A stretch of 20,568 nt of DNA from Pelargonium nanum. Lineage: Eukaryota > Streptophyta > Magnoliopsida > Geraniales > Geraniaceae. Below the pieces are notes generated by a model. It was not told where the DNA came from. It saw nothing but the letters and a program-made list of their open reading frames with translations, and ran no database searches. Location: contig JAYMTF010001929.1 in NCBI GenBank assembly GCA_036897485.1, forward strand, positions 1-20,568, in the 5' to 3' direction. Below are positions 19,100-20,568 of the stretch, in pieces. Each line of letters starts with the position of its first letter. Position 1 is the first letter of the stretch. The position numbers and the translations under genes were made by a program.

Positions 19100-19938
19100 A
19101 AGTTATAGAAAAGAAAACTATAAAATGATTCACATGAAAAAACAGAGAGTTTACGAAAATCTATCTGTTACACGGACATCCAAGTAAAACAAAGATCAAA
19201 TATTTTACTTTTCATGTCTGCTTAGTTGGGGACTGCATCCAGAATGTGATACAAGCTAGCTAATGGTAGAAATGCACTAAACTATAGTAGTACGGAGCTT
19301 CTCTTCCATGGTGAATAGAAATCAAACAAATGCTTTAACATAAAGGATCATCTCCAGATTAAGAAACATAGGAGTAACTGACAAAGATTCCCGATAAAGC
19401 TAGTCCTAGCTAGCTAATCACCGTCACATAATAAAGTCAGCTTGTTTTAACGGGTAACCTACTATGACTCTAATGAGCGCTCGCCTCATCTCCCAGAAAA
19501 TGGTATCTAGTAGAATAGACAGAATCAATCTTCAGTAGTATAAGAATAACTTAACAACCAGCTTGCAAGTAAAGTTTAAACTCAATCCCTAGAGACAATG
19601 TGTTTTGAGATATTCAATCCCGCTGATCATATACTGCCGAGATGAAAGAATGAGATCTCGCAACTCCCCAATAAACTTCTAAACCAGAGAATCCATCATT
19701 TGAATTTAGTCTTATCCTACCACCTACCACACAGCTTTTCAAAATTATATAACATAATGCGTCACATGACAGTAGTACTTTCCAATAATCAGAAAACATC
19801 AGCTAGATCATTCAAAAAGAGGCATAATACGCATTTGAGATAATGATCAACAAATAGCAAAAGAGAAAAGAAAAGTTTGAGTGGCGACCAACTAAACCTA
19901 TATGCATACTTAGATACAAGCAATTAACATGAAATGTA
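19100..19938. other. Long stretch without a supported gene
   Basis: Probably intron or upstream region of the minus-strand gene. A minus-strand open frame around 19614-19799 has no recognisable domain. Small palindromes such as AGCTAGCTAGC-like sequence near 19405-19420 are present. Nothing firm. Confidence 0.4.
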
Positions 19939-19939
19939 C

Positions 19940-19995
19940 CATCTGGCATTTTTCAGTACTCCAGGGGCCTCAAATACTCCAAACTGATCAATCAG
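19940..19995 (-). CDS. Possible exon, first part copied in the 100-bp duplication
   Basis: On the minus strand, TTTTGCACAG is followed by an open stretch reading LIDQFGVFEAPGVLKNAR and a donor ATG|GTACAT (ends about 19940). The other two frames hit stops at once, so if it is an exon only this frame works. Its phase fits the possible exon at 19093. No family was recognised. Confidence 0.3.
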
Positions 19996-20156
19996 CTGTG
20001 CAAAAACAAAAGAAACAATGTTAAGTTATGAAGCAAAATCAGCTGCTAATTGAAAATACTCCAGGGGCCTCAAATACTCCAAACTGATCAATCAGCTGTG
20101 CAAAAATAAAAGAAACAATATTAAGTTATGAAGCAAAATCAGCTGCTAATTGAAAA
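19957..20156. repeat. 100-bp tandem duplication
   Basis: Copies at 19957-20056 and 20057-20156 differ at two positions only (C/T at 20006/20106 and G/A at 20020/20120). The duplicated piece includes the polypyrimidine tract, the splice acceptor and the first roughly 39 bases of the possible exon at 19940-19995. The high identity indicates a recent event. Confidence 0.95.
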
Positions 20157-20159
20157 TAC

Positions 20160-20568
20160 ATCTATACTTCACATGAATCATATCCAAATAACTGGAAATT
20201 TAAAATCAAATTAAAGGTAAGGTTCGAGTAACAGAAACCTTTCATCTGGCGTTGCTGTTAAACTCAAGTTCATCATAAATTCTAAACGAAAACGGAGCAA
20301 ATGCATAGAATCAATGACAAAGAAATGTATGCTTACTATAGAAAGCTATAGCTCATTAAGTTAAGACAACCCTAATATATAGGTGATGTTGTCTATACAT
20401 GCTCTTCACGAGTACAAAGAGCTATGAGAGCCAATGTTTGTAATCTATCGTAATGCCAAGAACAACAAATATTTGCAATGCCGAAAACAAATTTAGGAGA
20501 TTATATCAAACTGCAAAAATCAAACCCAACAAGCACACAAAACCCACCAAACTATGATCAACAACAAT
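20160..20568. other. Right-hand end without a supported gene
   Basis: AT-rich sequence up to the window edge. A short minus-strand ATG frame (MMNLSLTATPDE, near 20264) ends at a GT, but its phase does not fit the next possible exon. Upstream parts of the minus-strand gene may lie here or beyond the edge. Confidence 0.4.

Noticed and set aside
19614-19799. Minus-strand frame with a protein-like stretch (GLEVYWGVARSHSF)
   Set aside because: No recognised domain and no convincing flanking splice sites; may be chance.

Overview
The window is nuclear DNA from a flowering plant, most likely a eudicot. It is AT-rich, its genes have many short GT-AG introns, and three genes belong to plant-specific or plant-type families: a type-B cytokinin response regulator, a WVD2-like TPX2 microtubule protein and a plastid small heat shock protein. 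The spacers hold tRNA-derived SINE and LINE fragments, as expected for a plant chromosome. I cannot name the species. All exon models were built by reading splice sites and protein frames by eye.

Layout: 1-127 is a minus-strand SINE piece. 859-4036 (+) is a five-exon type-B response regulator (547 aa, ARR11-like) with a LINE 3' scrap lying antisense in intron 1. 4322-5283 is a spacer with a weak retroelement trace. 5284-8883 (-) is a twelve-exon TPX2-domain protein (665 aa), convergent with the regulator. 8984-10058 is AT-rich spacer. 10361-11587 (-) is a two-exon plastid small heat shock protein (235 aa) with a TATA box and heat-shock-element-like motifs upstream. 11880-18560 is a gene-poor tract dominated by a large diverged direct duplication (12689-14680 and 15255-17740). 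It contains a short hairpin that recurs five times, and a 5'-truncated LINE with a 14-bp target duplication sits in one copy. 18563-20100 (-) holds the 3' part of an unrecognised gene, next to an almost perfect 100-bp tandem duplication that copies a possible exon start.

The three clear genes do different jobs (cytokinin transcriptional output, microtubule binding, plastid protein protection) and nothing suggests a shared pathway. The most unusual part is the TPX2-family gene. One tandem duplication of about 170-190 bp, exon plus intron, gave at least four consecutive in-frame exons. A separate coding repeat of 33-35 aa occurs three times in exon 2. One intron inside the TPX2 domain uses a GC donor. 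I found no CRISPR array, rRNA, intact tRNA or clearly new biological system. The repeated-exon array and the five-fold hairpin are the best candidates for follow-up.
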